From: an uncultured Lachnospiraceae bacterium
Lineage (GTDB): Bacteria; Bacillota; Clostridia; Lachnospirales; Lachnospiraceae
Reading direction: 5' to 3'
Assembly (NCBI GenBank): GCA_900314445.1
Contig: OMVA01000060.1
Span: 1 to 42,189 of the forward strand
DNA: 42,189 bases
Both the position numbers and the translations under genes were made by a program. Of this stretch, positions 8,337-17,595 are shown piece after piece (position 1 is the stretch's first letter; the number at the start of each line of letters is the position of its first letter). The notes under the pieces were generated by a model, which saw only the letters and a program-made list of their open reading frames with translations, was not told the DNA's origin and did not search any database.

Positions 8337-8387
8337 GATTTTTATGAAGGTAAAAAAAAACCTGCAGTTTTTTATGAAGTAAATAAG

Positions 8388-8417
8388 AATACCCTGCAGA
8401 GAAATCTGCAGGGTATT
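8388..8417 (-). terminator. Terminator hairpin downstream of the sodium/proline symporter
   Basis: AATACCCTGCAGA and TCTGCAGGGTATT form a perfect 13-bp stem with a four-base loop. On the minus strand it is followed by CTTATTT and, 25 bases further, by a second CTGCAGG flanked by A-rich and T9 runs (about 8351-8376), which could act as a back-up terminator. Confidence 0.75.
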
Positions 8418-8481
8418 GAATAATCATTATTTATTTAGAATTAATTTACTGTGCAGGCACATCCCATTTGCAACAGGGATA

Positions 8482-10026
8482 TTACTGCTTGTTGATTTCC
8501 TTAACTTCGTCAAAAGCCTTAACGATTTCATCCGCTGGCTTTGGAGTTACTAAAGAAACAAGAACGATAAAGATGATAGATACTGTGAAGGCTGGTGCAA
8601 GTTCGTAAAGATTCCAGTGGCCACCCAGTGGACGAACCAGGAACTTCCAGATAAATACCATAGCCATACCAGATACCATACCTGCAACGGCACCATACTT
8701 ATTTGCACGCTTCCAGAAGAGGGATACCAGCATCAGAGGTCCGAATACAGCACCGAAACCTGCCCAGGCAAAGGATACGATGTTGAATACAGAGCTGTTT
8801 GGATTCCAAGCAAGAATAATGCCAAGAACAGCTACAACGATGAGAGTTACACGAGCAGCAATCATTGCCTGCTTTTCGCTAAGCTTAACGCCAAATACTG
8901 TCTGAATAATATCTTCTGATACAGCAGATGAAGCAGCAATCAACTGTGAATCGGCTGTAGACATTGTTGAAGCAAGGATACCAGCAATAATCAGTCCTGC
9001 CACAAGAGCAAATACAAATCCGTGAAGGGAAATGTGATCTGCAAGCTGAACGATCAGTGTTTCTGCCTTTGATTCTGATTCTGTAAGATCAGAAAGTGTA
9101 CCAACTTCTGTCATTGCACGAGCAACTACACCAAGAACTACGGCAATGGCAAGAGAGATTACTACCCAAACGGAAGCAACTCTTCTTGAAAGCTTTAACT
9201 TCTTAGGATCACTAATAGCCATGAAACGAAGAAGGATATGTGGCATACCAAAATATCCAAGTCCCCAACAGAACATTGTGATCTTGTTGAAGAGGCCATA
9301 ACCTGCTTCTGTATTTCCTTCATTAATATGTGTTGCATTCATGCTAAGGAAGCCCTTAAGGCCCTGTGTATTTTGAATAACTGCATCAACACCACCGGCC
9401 TGATTGATACCATAACCAAGTACAACCAGAAGTGCGATTGACATGATAATAGACTGAATGAAGTCAGTCTTAGAAGCTGCAAGGAATCCACCTGTTGATG
9501 TATAACCAATGATGATTAATGCAGAAACAACCATAGCAAGGTTGTAATTAACATGGAAAAGTGATTCGAAGAGCTTACCACATGCTGAGAAACCAGATGC
9601 TGTATAAGGAACAAAGAAAATGATGATGGCAAGTGCGCCGATCATCAGAATTACATTTGCTTTATCGCCAAATCTCTTCTTGAAGAAATCAGGAATTGTA
9701 ATGGCGTCGATGTGAGATGAGTAGTTTCTAAGACGCTTTGCTGTCAGTAACCAGTTAAGATACGTACCAACCACAAGACCAATAGCTGTCCAACCTGCGT
9801 CTGCAATACCTGAGAAATAAGCAAGACCTGGAACACCCATCAGAAGATAGGAACTCATATCAGATGCTTCTGCACTCATCGCAGTAACAAGAGGTCCAAG
9901 CTTACGTCCGCCTAAATAGAAATCGCCAACGTCATTTGTGTTCTTTGATGAGATAAAACCGATAATCAGCATGCCGAACAGATACACGACGATGGCAACA
10001 ATGATGCCAACCTGTGCTGTAGTCAT
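8482..10026 (-). CDS. putP: Sodium/proline symporter (SSS family)
   Basis: A 514-residue membrane protein with about 13 hydrophobic helices, typical of the sodium:solute symporter family. The N-terminal GDFYLGGRKLGPLVTAMSAEASDMSSYLLMG region carries Ser/Asp residues characteristic of PutP. GLIIAGILASTMSTADSQL is the conserved helix 8 sodium-binding region. It imports proline with Na+. The match to PutP is good, but pantothenate or other SSS members cannot be excluded entirely. GGAGG lies six bases before the ATG. It stands as a single gene. Confidence 0.9.
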   Translation of the reverse strand: MTTAQVGIIVAIVVYLFGMLIIGFISSKNTNDVGDFYLGGRKLGPLVTAMSAEASDMSSYLLMGVPGLAYFSGIADAGWTAIGLVVGTYLNWLLTAKRLRNYSSHIDAITIPDFFKKRFGDKANVILMIGALAIIIFFVPYTASGFSACGKLFESLFHVNYNLAMVVSALIIIGYTSTGGFLAASKTDFIQSIIMSIALLVVLGYGINQAGGVDAVIQNTQGLKGFLSMNATHINEGNTEAGYGLFNKITMFCWGLGYFGMPHILLRFMAISDPKKLKLSRRVASVWVVISLAIAVVLGVVARAMTEVGTLSDLTESESKAETLIVQLADHISLHGFVFALVAGLIIAGILASTMSTADSQLIAASSAVSEDIIQTVFGVKLSEKQAMIAARVTLIVVAVLGIILAWNPNSSVFNIVSFAWAGFGAVFGPLMLVSLFWKRANKYGAVAGMVSGMAMVFIWKFLVRPLGGHWNLYELAPAFTVSIIFIVLVSLVTPKPADEIVKAFDEVKEINKQ

Positions 10027-10161
10027 AAAAATCCTCCACTTATATTAATGTATATATAACCGCCCTAATATTAGCGATTTCTCTTTCATAAGTCAATTTA
10101 TTTCCGTTTTCTGCATAATATTCATAATATTTGCGTGATTTATCTAAATTATGCATTCATT

Positions 10162-11241
10162 TTACGCAGAAATCTTCTGGGAATCCTTTTTATCATTTTT
10201 CGGCACATGGAAGTATGCAGCAATGATTCCTCCCAGGAAGAAGGGAATAATCCATGTATAAAATCTGTATAAAATAACTGCAGATATTGCAGCCACGCCA
10301 ACCAAAGGTTCGAAAAGCAAACTAAAGCAATATACGAAAGTTCCCACTCCAGCAGGAACAAGCATAACGCCGCTCACTAGAAGTACCACAGACATCATGG
10401 CAAGAGTGAGCAGGATGTTCATATGGTTTGTGTAATAGAGCATAACCGCTGGCACCATATACCAGCAGATCTGCTTAATGAAACTGGAAAGGAAAACCAT
10501 AATGATTTTCTTTCGGTCCCTGTAAACCAATCTGCCTTCCTGATTAAAGACTCTGATCTGTCCAGAGTATTCTTCCAGTTTTTCCGGGTGCTTCTTTAAT
10601 AGAAGAGACAGAAGTTTCAAAGCCAGCTTCATCACATTCTCCGACATGGAGATTGCCATGAGAACAGCGATAACAATGAGATAGGCAAGGACAGCAAGCA
10701 GAATCCAGCCAGAATACTTAGCAACTTCCTTCTGACCTCCCAAGAGGAGAATTACAAAGGAAATCAGTCCCAGAATTCCAATGGCCATCTTCTGAACCGT
10801 GTACTGCACCAGACAAATTCCCGTGCCTCTGCCTGCATCAATACCATGACGCTTATAATAGTAGATTTGGGCAAGTCCCGTAGCCACTCCCAAAGTAAGC
10901 AAGCGGTAGAATTCACAGAAGAAGGCACAGACCACCCCACGCATAAAGGTAACCGGATATTTTTTTTCCTGGTTCTTATTCTTTTTTACAGAAGCATTTT
11001 CTTCCTCAGCACAAAAAGCTTCCTCACTTCCCCGAGTCATACGGGAATTCATATAGCCCACGGCAAATAAATTGGCCACGGCAAAAATCGCCATCAACAC
11101 ATTCAGCCACCATGGAATTTTTTTTATTTCACCCAGAGATTCTGTTATCGCCTGACGTTTCCAGAAAAACACTGCAACCAGCGCCAAAAGGATAATACAC
11201 CAGCGAATAAGAACCTTTTTAATATTTTTCTTAATGTCCAT
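10162..11241 (-). CDS. Flippase-like / lysylphosphatidylglycerol synthase transmembrane-domain protein
   Basis: A 359-residue protein with an N-terminal helix pair, a charged cytoplasmic loop (residues about 70-95) and six or more further helices. The pattern matches the UPF0104 / LPG-synthase transmembrane family (YbhN, AglD). Family signs include RGVVCAFFCEFYRLLTLGVATGLAQIY and the C-terminal SGVMLVPAGVGTFVYCFSLLFEPLVG. The soluble C-terminal aminoacyltransferase domain of MprF is missing. Such proteins are thought to move lipids or lipid-linked sugars across the membrane. It lies downstream of glgB but is separated from it by a terminator, so it is probably not part of glycogen metabolism. 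Confidence 0.8.
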   Translation of the reverse strand: MDIKKNIKKVLIRWCIILLALVAVFFWKRQAITESLGEIKKIPWWLNVLMAIFAVANLFAVGYMNSRMTRGSEEAFCAEEENASVKKNKNQEKKYPVTFMRGVVCAFFCEFYRLLTLGVATGLAQIYYYKRHGIDAGRGTGICLVQYTVQKMAIGILGLISFVILLLGGQKEVAKYSGWILLAVLAYLIVIAVLMAISMSENVMKLALKLLSLLLKKHPEKLEEYSGQIRVFNQEGRLVYRDRKKIIMVFLSSFIKQICWYMVPAVMLYYTNHMNILLTLAMMSVVLLVSGVMLVPAGVGTFVYCFSLLFEPLVGVAAISAVILYRFYTWIIPFFLGGIIAAYFHVPKNDKKDSQKISA

Positions 11242-11270
11242 TTTTCCAAGTCCTAAAAGTCCAAAATAAA

Positions 11271-11298
11271 TGAGGCTGCATCAACATTTACAGCCTCA
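11271..11298 (-). terminator. Terminator downstream of glgB
   Basis: TGAGGCTG and CAGCCTCA form an 8-bp stem around a 12-base loop. On the minus strand it is followed by TTTATTTT. It separates glgB from the flippase-like gene. Confidence 0.75.
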
Positions 11299-11336
11299 CT
11301 ATTTTACACTATATTCCGTAGAAATTTATGAAGTAT

Positions 11337-11396
11337 TTATGATTTCTTTGCTACTGGCTTACTCCCAGCCTTCTTACCTGCAATTTTTGCAGTGGC
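11337..11396 (-). other. In-frame coding continuation after the glgB amber codon
   Basis: Directly after the TAG of glgB, the same frame continues for 19 sense codons (ATAKIAGKKAGSKPVAKKS) and then TAA. The residues have the same Lys/Ala bias as the tail before the stop. This looks like an original tail end cut off by a nonsense mutation, or a product of stop readthrough. Confidence 0.6.
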
Positions 11397-13808
11397 CTAC
11401 TTAGCTGGAGCCTTTGTAGCAGTTTTCTTGGCTGTAGTCTTTGCAGTCGCCTTCTTAGCTGGTGTTTTCTTCACAGCTGTCTTTGTTGCTGTAGACTTTG
11501 CAGTCGCCTTCTTGGCTGGAGCTTTCTTTACAGCTGTCTTCTTTTCTTCAGCCTTCTTACGCTCAGCTCTTGCTGTTTCGTCATCAATATAATCATACTT
11601 GAATACGCTGACTGACAGTGGTGGAACATGAATTGGAAGACCAAAGTCGAAACGATCTGTCTTCTCTTCCACAGCTTCAATTGGCTTCTTATTATTACGT
11701 CCAAGTCCACCATACTTCTCATCATCGGAGGAAAGAATTTCTGTGTACTTTGTCAGACATGGAACGCCAATCTTGTAGTCAACTCTTTCCACAGGAACGA
11801 AGTTGCATACGAAGAGGAGCTGATCTTTTGCAGTCTTACCACGACGTACGAAGGCAACAATACCAGAATCAGCATCATCTACCTTTGTCCACTCGAAGCC
11901 CATGGTGTCATTATCATTAAAGTAAAGAGCACTGTATTCCTGATACATATGATTCAGGTCTTTTACATATTCCTGAATGCCCTTATGTAATGGATTTTCT
12001 GTAAGTTCCCAGTCAAGACTTCTAGCCTCTGACCACTCACGCAGCTGACCAAATTCCTGACCCATGAAGAGAAGTTTCTTTCCTGGGTGACCTGCCATGA
12101 AGCCGTACGCTGTACGAAGGTTTGCAAACTTATCTCCCTCAAGTCCTGGCATCTTATTCAGCATCGAGCACTTCAGATGTACTACTTCATCATGAGAAAT
12201 TACCAAAATGTAATTCTCTGCATAAGCATAGGATAAAGAAAATGTCAGTTTGTTGTGATTAAACTTTCTAAAGTATGGATCCAGCTTCATGTATTCCAGG
12301 AAGTCGTTCATCCACCCCATGTTCCACTTGAAGAGGAAACCAAGTCCCTGCATTCCAACTGGAGCTGTAACTCCTGGCCATGCTGTTGATTCTTCCGCAA
12401 TCATGTAGGCACCTGGATTACGTTCTTCCATAACGGAATTAATCTTCTGAAGAAGTTCGATGGCTTCTAAGTTTTCCTTGCCACCATTCTTGTTGGCAAC
12501 CCATTCGCCATCCTTCTTGCCATAGTCCAGGTAAAGCATAGAGGCTACCGCATCTACACGAAGTCCATCGATATGATACTTTTCAACCCAGAACAGTGCA
12601 TTTGCCGTCAGGAAGTTGGATACCTCATTTCTGCCGTAGTCGAAAATGTATGTACCCCAGTCTGGATGCTCGCCCTTTCTTGGGTCTGCATGCTCGTAAA
12701 GTGGCATACCATCAAAACGGCCAAGGCCATGTGCGTCCTTAGGGAAATGAGCTGGTACCCAGTCAAGGATTACACCGATTCCCAGAGAGTGCATATGATC
12801 TACGAAATAAGCAAAGTCTGCCGCTTCTCCATATCGTGAAGTTGGCGCATAGTAGTTGGTTACCTGATAGCCCCAGGAACCATCAAATGGGTACTCTGCA
12901 ATACCTAAGAGTTCTACATGCGTATAGCCCATATCTACCAGGTACTTACCCAGCATGTCTGCATACTCACGGTATGTATAGAATCCAAAATCGGAATCTT
13001 CCACTTTCTTTTTCCAGGAACCTAAGTGGCACTCATAAATTGACATTGGACGCTTAGTACGTTCTACGCGGTCAACCTTCTTACGCTCGTCCATCCACTT
13101 CTTATCTGTCCACTTGAGATTGCTAATATCTGTAACAACATTGGCATTGTCTGGACGAACCTGGGCCTGATTACCATATGGATCAGCCTTATAAAGAAGC
13201 TCACCGAAACGTGTGAGAATCTGGAACTTATAAACTGCACCAGGCAGTACATCTGGAATAAAAAGTTCATATACGCCAGATGCTGGATGAATCTGCATAG
13301 GATTCAGTGCGCCATCCCACATGTTGAAGTCACCAACAACAGAAACACGTCTTGCATCTGGAGCCCAGACTGCAAAGTATGTTCCCTTTACTCCATCGAT
13401 TTCCATTGGGTGTGCACCCATCTTTTCATAGATGTCATAGTGGTTACCCTCAGCAAAGAGGTAGGCATCAAAATCAGTGAACTGGCCGTCGAAGGCATAG
13501 CAGTCAGCAGTTTCCACACTGGTTCCATCATAATATTCAGTTACTAAACGGTAGTTTGAACCCTTGAATTTTGGCTTTTCAAAATAAACTCCATAGAAAC
13601 CATCTTCACTGATTTTTTCCATTGGAATTAATGTTTTGCCTTTTGGGCTCTTCAAAGAAACGGATGCGGAATGTGGCTTATAGCAAGTGATTACCTGGCC
13701 ATCACCATAGTCATGATTACCCAGCAGATGCTTAGGTGCATTGATTTTCCCATCAATCAATTCATCGTAGAGGATCCAGTTGATCCAATTGTTTAACTTA
13801 TCGTTCAT
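11397..13808 (-). CDS. glgB: 1,4-alpha-glucan branching enzyme with a Lys/Ala-rich tail
   Basis: An 803-residue cytoplasmic enzyme that makes alpha-1,6 branches in glycogen. An N-terminal all-beta region and a CBM48 domain (residues about 120-215, TYFAVWAPDARRVSVVGDFNMW) precede a GH13 barrel. The nucleophile is Asp419 in GLRVDAVASM, the acid/base Glu472 in MIAEEST, and Asp540 in ISHDEVVH. Normal GlgB ends near residue 745. Here residues 748-803 form a histone H1-like tail of Lys, Ala, Thr and Pro with tandem AVKKAPAKKATAK-type units. The tail stops at TAG, but coding continues in frame. GGGAGG precedes the ATG. No other glycogen genes are nearby. Confidence 0.95.
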   Translation of the reverse strand: MNDKLNNWINWILYDELIDGKINAPKHLLGNHDYGDGQVITCYKPHSASVSLKSPKGKTLIPMEKISEDGFYGVYFEKPKFKGSNYRLVTEYYDGTSVETADCYAFDGQFTDFDAYLFAEGNHYDIYEKMGAHPMEIDGVKGTYFAVWAPDARRVSVVGDFNMWDGALNPMQIHPASGVYELFIPDVLPGAVYKFQILTRFGELLYKADPYGNQAQVRPDNANVVTDISNLKWTDKKWMDERKKVDRVERTKRPMSIYECHLGSWKKKVEDSDFGFYTYREYADMLGKYLVDMGYTHVELLGIAEYPFDGSWGYQVTNYYAPTSRYGEAADFAYFVDHMHSLGIGVILDWVPAHFPKDAHGLGRFDGMPLYEHADPRKGEHPDWGTYIFDYGRNEVSNFLTANALFWVEKYHIDGLRVDAVASMLYLDYGKKDGEWVANKNGGKENLEAIELLQKINSVMEERNPGAYMIAEESTAWPGVTAPVGMQGLGFLFKWNMGWMNDFLEYMKLDPYFRKFNHNKLTFSLSYAYAENYILVISHDEVVHLKCSMLNKMPGLEGDKFANLRTAYGFMAGHPGKKLLFMGQEFGQLREWSEARSLDWELTENPLHKGIQEYVKDLNHMYQEYSALYFNDNDTMGFEWTKVDDADSGIVAFVRRGKTAKDQLLFVCNFVPVERVDYKIGVPCLTKYTEILSSDDEKYGGLGRNNKKPIEAVEEKTDRFDFGLPIHVPPLSVSVFKYDYIDDETARAERKKAEEKKTAVKKAPAKKATAKSTATKTAVKKTPAKKATAKTTAKKTATKAPAK

Positions 13809-13887
13809 TTATAACCTCCCATAATTAAAATTTGCTGCATGAAACCCCTCTCATTAGCAAATCAAAAACCTCTTATACAATAAAGTA

Positions 13888-13916
13888 ATTATCGCACAAT
13901 TGTCAGTCTTCGACAA
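13888..13916 (-). promoter_or_regulatory. Probable promoter of glgB
   Basis: On the minus strand TTGTCG (13911-13916) and GATAAT (13888-13893) are separated by 17 bases. Transcription would start about 70 bases before the glgB ATG. Confidence 0.5.
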
Positions 13917-14088
13917 CATAATTGGACGCCTTTAAATGACAGAATAGACCCCATTTTTGCAAATTTGTTCCGCACTTTATGTCCATTTTTATGACCAGTG
14001 TCTTTATCTACTTTTACTCACTTGAATGCGCCCAAAAATTTAGTTATGATTGGTGATAGATTTTATGAAAAGAAAGCCCCGGACAACC

Positions 14089-14108
14089 CATTTGCATTTG
14101 GCAAATGG
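14089..14108. repeat. Inverted pair of the dispersed motif in the holA leader
   Basis: CCATTTGC and GGCAAATGG face each other around ATTT at 14088-14108, making a near-perfect palindrome. It ends about 20 bases before the AGGAG ribosome binding site of holA. Confidence 0.7.
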
Positions 14109-14137
14109 ACTGCTCAGGGGATTTGTAGGAGTGCCCT

Positions 14138-15247
14138 ATGGCAACAAAGAACAGCAAAGCAAAAACTAAAAAGAAGAAGGCGGATCCAGCGGTCACCGAA
14201 GCCTCCATGGCTCTGGTGAATTCCCAGATTAAGGAAGGAAAGTTTTCCCAGATTTACATCCTGACTGGTGACGAACGCTTTCTGATTCAGACCTATATGC
14301 ATCGACTGGTGAATGCCATTTGTCCGGATGCTTTGAAGGCTGGTGCCAATAATATGAATTTTTCCCGCTATCAGGGGGACAATGTGGATGTGCAGGCCAT
14401 CGCCAGTGACATCCAGACTCTGCCTTTCCTGTCACCTCAGAGACTGACGCTGGTGGAGGGAAGCGGCTTACTTGGCGGTGCCAACGAGATTCTGGAGAAG
14501 GCATTGAAGTCCATGCCCGAGGAGAATGTGGTAATTTTCGTGGAAAGCTCTGTGCTGAAAACCACCAAGCTCTACAAGACCATTATGGAAAAGGGTTCTT
14601 TTCTGGAGTTCACAAAGCCTAAGGAGACGGATATCCAGAACTTCATTGTGCGTTCCCTCTATTCCAGCGTGAACGGAACTACTGGGGAGAAGATTACCTT
14701 CCAGATTGAAAATGGCGTACCTGAACTTTTCCGTAGTCTGGTGGGAAATGATCTTGCCACTCTGCAGACAGAAGCGGAAAAAGTGAAGTCTTATTGTTTT
14801 GAGAAAAAGACCATTACAAAGGAAGACATCTCCCAACTGATCACAAAGCCTTTAGAGGATCAGATTTTCAAGATGTGCGACGCCATCGGTACTGGGGACG
14901 GAAAGACGGTAGCCCGGCTCTATCACGATTTGCTAATGATGCATAGGACTGCCGAAGATATTTTTCCAATTGTGGAGCGCCATTACATGATCCTGATGCA
15001 GGTCAGTGCAGGTCTGGCAGCCCATATGACTTCTTCCGAAATTGCAAGAAATGTGGGCATCAATCCATATTTCCTGTCCAATTATGTGGATCAGTCCCGC
15101 CTCTACACCCATAAGGAACTGGTTCAGATTGCTGACAAGTGTATGGCTTATGAATATAAGTACAAGAACGGAATGACAACTGCCCAGTACGCCCTGGAGC
15201 AGCTGATTATGAAACTCTTGGAAAAGAAGAGACAGGTGAATTACTAA
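14138..15247 (+). CDS. holA: DNA polymerase III delta subunit
   Basis: A 369-residue clamp-loader subunit that opens the sliding clamp at replication forks. After a Lys-rich start comes the family's N-terminal AAA+-like fold with GDERFLIQTYMHRLVNA. LPFLSPQRLTLVEGSGLL and ENVVIFVESSVLKTTKLYK follow. The collar domain has LVGNDLATLQTEAEKVKSYC and DQIFKMCDAIGTGDG, both recognisable HolA signatures. AGGAG lies about seven bases before the ATG. It is a single gene facing the AraC unit. As usual for delta, no Walker A motif is present. Confidence 0.93.
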   Translation: MATKNSKAKTKKKKADPAVTEASMALVNSQIKEGKFSQIYILTGDERFLIQTYMHRLVNAICPDALKAGANNMNFSRYQGDNVDVQAIASDIQTLPFLSPQRLTLVEGSGLLGGANEILEKALKSMPEENVVIFVESSVLKTTKLYKTIMEKGSFLEFTKPKETDIQNFIVRSLYSSVNGTTGEKITFQIENGVPELFRSLVGNDLATLQTEAEKVKSYCFEKKTITKEDISQLITKPLEDQIFKMCDAIGTGDGKTVARLYHDLLMMHRTAEDIFPIVERHYMILMQVSAGLAAHMTSSEIARNVGINPYFLSNYVDQSRLYTHKELVQIADKCMAYEYKYKNGMTTAQYALEQLIMKLLEKKRQVNY

Positions 15248-15258
15248 AAGAAAGACAG

Positions 15259-15288
15259 CTTATTTATTAGAAATAAGACAGGTTTTTT
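15259..15288 (+). terminator. Probable terminator of holA
   Basis: CTTATTT and AAATAAG form a perfect 7-bp stem around ATTAG, followed after five bases by TTTTTT. The delay before the U-tract weakens the call. Confidence 0.5.
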
Positions 15289-15335
15289 AAAAAAAGACGG
15301 GGACGAATGAATCTAATCAATCGCCACCGTCTAAG
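15289..15335 (-). terminator. Terminator of the AraC/GDSL-remnant unit
   Basis: On the minus strand GACGGTGGCGA and TCGTCCCCGTC pair in 11 positions with one mismatch and one G-U, then TTTTTTT follows. It abuts the holA terminator, so the two convergent units end back to back. Confidence 0.8.
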
Positions 15336-15453
15336 GTAACTTGGCCTTGGGCCACTTAAGCATGACCTCCTGGTAGAGCAAATGCAAGGCACCATAGGGG
15401 ATGCTGTCACCTAAAATATTTATTTTTAATCCTTCTAATGATTTGTCACTCAT
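15331..15453 (-). pseudogene. Truncated SGNH/GDSL hydrolase remnant
   Basis: A 40-codon frame whose ATG overlaps the TGA of the AraC gene (ATGA), a classic coupled junction. It begins MSDKSLEGLKINILGDSIPYG, which matches block I of GDSL/SGNH esterases including the catalytic Ser of GDS. It then stops after 19 more residues instead of about 170. The rest of the hydrolase is absent, and the terminator stem overlaps the stop codon. I read it as an internal deletion that left the first and perhaps last codons. A genuine short peptide is less likely. Confidence 0.6.
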
Positions 15454-16283
15454 GACTTGGCCCCCTTTTTATTCCTGTACTCCCTTGGCGAGCAACCGCA
15501 CTTGGTGTGGAAGGCCTTGGAAAAATATAGGGAGTTCTCAAATCCTACAGAATTTGCAATGGTCTGCACGGGATATTCTGTCTGTTTCAGCATGTGCTTT
15601 GCCTGGCGGATTCGGTAGTCGGACAAATAGTCCTTGGGAGAAATACCCAGGCCCTGCATGAAGACTCGAAAAAGCTGGGAACGGGACAAGCCCACAAAAT
15701 CAGCAATGTCCTGCACCTTAATAGAGCTGGAATAGTTTGCCGTAATAAAATCTACACTCTTCTGGATATAAGCAGCAGTCTGATCACCCTCATTTTTCCT
15801 CTTGGCATTTTCCATAAGCAGGGCGAAGAATTCGTAAAGGCGGCCGGTCATCTGCACCTGATTTCTAAAGTCATTTCCACGAACTTCATAAATAGAAAGC
15901 AGTTTTTCATATACTTCCTGTCCATAAGACAGATCTTTTAAATAAGGACTTTCCTGTGAAAAATCAGTAGCCTGCAAAATGAGTTTTGCATCACTTCCCG
16001 TGAAGCCAACCCAGGCATATTCCCAAGGGTCTTTTTCATCTGCCTGATAGGTCACGATGGACTTGGGATAGACAAGGAAGCAGTCTCCGGCCGACAGTTC
16101 TACCCACTGGCCGTTTACCTCATATCTACCTTTCCCCTTTGCAACGTAATGGATTAAATAGTGATCTCGAACACCAGGTCCCCATTGATATCCTGGATGA
16201 CACTTCTCATGTCCAACATTACTGACAGAAAGAGACACCAACTCTTTTTCCACCACGATATAGGAGTTTTTGAAATTATCCAT
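15450..16283 (-). CDS. AraC-family transcriptional regulator with cupin sensor domain
   Basis: A 277-residue regulator. Residues 1-150 form an AraC-type cupin (GPGVRDHYLIHYVAKGKGRYEV and LSAGDCFLVYPKSIVTYQAD) that binds a ligand, often a sugar. Residues 170-272 contain the two helix-turn-helix units of the AraC DNA-binding domain, ending in SLYFSKAFHTKCGCSPREYR. GAGG precedes the ATG. It overlaps a GDSL hydrolase remnant that may have been its target, and it is divergent from galE. A role in carbohydrate response is plausible but not shown. Confidence 0.92.
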   Translation of the reverse strand: MDNFKNSYIVVEKELVSLSVSNVGHEKCHPGYQWGPGVRDHYLIHYVAKGKGRYEVNGQWVELSAGDCFLVYPKSIVTYQADEKDPWEYAWVGFTGSDAKLILQATDFSQESPYLKDLSYGQEVYEKLLSIYEVRGNDFRNQVQMTGRLYEFFALLMENAKRKNEGDQTAAYIQKSVDFITANYSSSIKVQDIADFVGLSRSQLFRVFMQGLGISPKDYLSDYRIRQAKHMLKQTEYPVQTIANSVGFENSLYFSKAFHTKCGCSPREYRNKKGAKS

Positions 16284-16406
16284 ATGATTCCTCTTTAGAT
16301 TGACAGTCTGTCACACTTGATTTGCATTTTTATCAACTATATTAGGATTATAATTTCGTCCGGCAATTCATGCAACATTTTTACATATTTATTCACCTTT
16401 TTTGCC

Positions 16407-16435
16407 TATACATTTTTTTAGCCTATCGTTACAAT
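16407..16435 (+). promoter_or_regulatory. Possible promoter of galE
   Basis: TATACA (16407-16412) and TACAAT (16430-16435) are 17 bases apart. The leader from here to the ATG at 16551 contains two inverted relatives of the dispersed motif (AATGAAATGCAAAT near 16450 and ATTTCATTTTGCAT near 16507). Confidence 0.4.
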
Positions 16436-16550
16436 GGAGACAGTTGAAAATGAAATGCAAATAGAAAATGCCCTGCAGACTAGCCAAAACCGAACACTGC
16501 CGAACAATTTCATTTTGCATATGTAAGAAAATTTCATGGAGGTAACAATT

Positions 16551-17567
16551 ATGGCAATTCTTGTAACTGGTGGTGCTGGATTTATTGGAAGCCACACATG
16601 TGTTGAGCTTCTCGACGCAGGCTATGACGTAGTCGTATATGACAATCTTTACAATGCTTCAGAAAAGTCTCTGGAACGTGTAAAGGAACTGACAGGTAAG
16701 GAAGTTACTTTCGTTAAGGGCGACATCCTTGATCCTGTAATGCTGGAAAAGGTATTCACAGAAAATAAGATTGAATCCGTCATTCACTTTGCTGGTCTTA
16801 AGGCTGTTGGCGAATCTGTTGCTAAGCCTTGGGAATACTACAACAACAATATCGCAGGAACACTCACTCTTGTTGATGCCATGAGAAAGCACGGATGCAA
16901 GAACATCATCTTCTCTTCATCAGCAACTGTTTACGGCGATCCTGCTGAAATTCCTATCACAGAAAACTGCCCTAAGGGTCAGTGCACAAATCCTTATGGA
17001 TGGACAAAGTCTATGCTTGAGCAGATTCTTTCAGACATCCAGAAGGCTGACAATGAGTGGAATGTAATTCTTCTCAGATACTTCAACCCAATCGGTGCTC
17101 ATCCATCCGGACGTATGGGCGAAAACCCTAACGGCATTCCTAACAACCTCATGCCTTACATCACACAGGTTGCTGTTGGTAAGCTCAAGGAACTTGGCGT
17201 ATTCGGTAACGACTACGACACACCAGATGGAACAGGCGTTCGTGACTACATCCACGTAGTTGACCTTGCAAAGGGACATGTTGCAGCTCTCTCAAAGATT
17301 CAGGAAAATCCTGGCCTTAAGATCTACAACCTGGGAACAGGCCACGGTTATTCCGTGCTTGATATCGTTACAAACTTCGAAAAAGCCAACGGCATCAAGA
17401 TTCCTTATTCAATCAAGCCACGTCGTGCAGGTGATATCGCAACTTGCTACTGCGATCCAGCACTTGCAAAGACTGAGATGGGTTGGGAAGCACAGTACGG
17501 TATCGAAGAGATGTGCCGTGATTCTTGGAACTGGCAGAAGAACAATCCTAACGGATATGAAGACTAA
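16551..17567 (+). CDS. galE: UDP-glucose 4-epimerase
   Basis: A 338-residue cytoplasmic short-chain dehydrogenase that interconverts UDP-glucose and UDP-galactose with bound NAD+. The Rossmann motif GGAGFIGSH is at the N-terminus. FSSSATVYG holds the catalytic Ser, and [12 protein letters not shown] the Tyr-x-x-x-Lys pair. [16 protein letters not shown] and [17 protein letters not shown] are typical of GalE. An in-frame ATG at 16536 overlaps the GGAGG ribosome binding site, so 16551 (MAILVTGG) is the start. No other Leloir genes lie nearby. The AraC gene is divergent from it. Confidence 0.96.
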   Translation: MAILVTGGAGFIGSHTCVELLDAGYDVVVYDNLYNASEKSLERVKELTGKEVTFVKGDILDPVMLEKVFTENKIESVIHFAGLKAVGESVAKPWEYYNNNIAGTLTLVDAMRKHGCKNIIFSSSATVYGDPAEIPITENCPKGQCTNPYGWTKSMLEQILSDIQKADNEWNVILLRYFNPIGAHPSGRMGENPNGIPNNLMPYITQVAVGKLKELGVFGNDYDTPDGTGVRDYIHVVDLAKGHVAALSKIQENPGLKIYNLGTGHGYSVLDIVTNFEKANGIKIPYSIKPRRAGDIATCYCDPALAKTEMGWEAQYGIEEMCRDSWNWQKNNPNGYED

Positions 17568-17595
17568 GACATTATCTACCTCACTGATTACGCAC

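Noticed and set aside
8206..8427. A 73-codon minus-strand frame between perR and the symporter
   Set aside because: It runs through the symporter's terminator hairpin and has no ribosome binding site or family features.
11392..11592. A plus-strand frame encoding a very hydrophobic Ala/Phe/Val-rich peptide
   Set aside because: It is the antisense reading of the Lys/Ala repeat tail of glgB.
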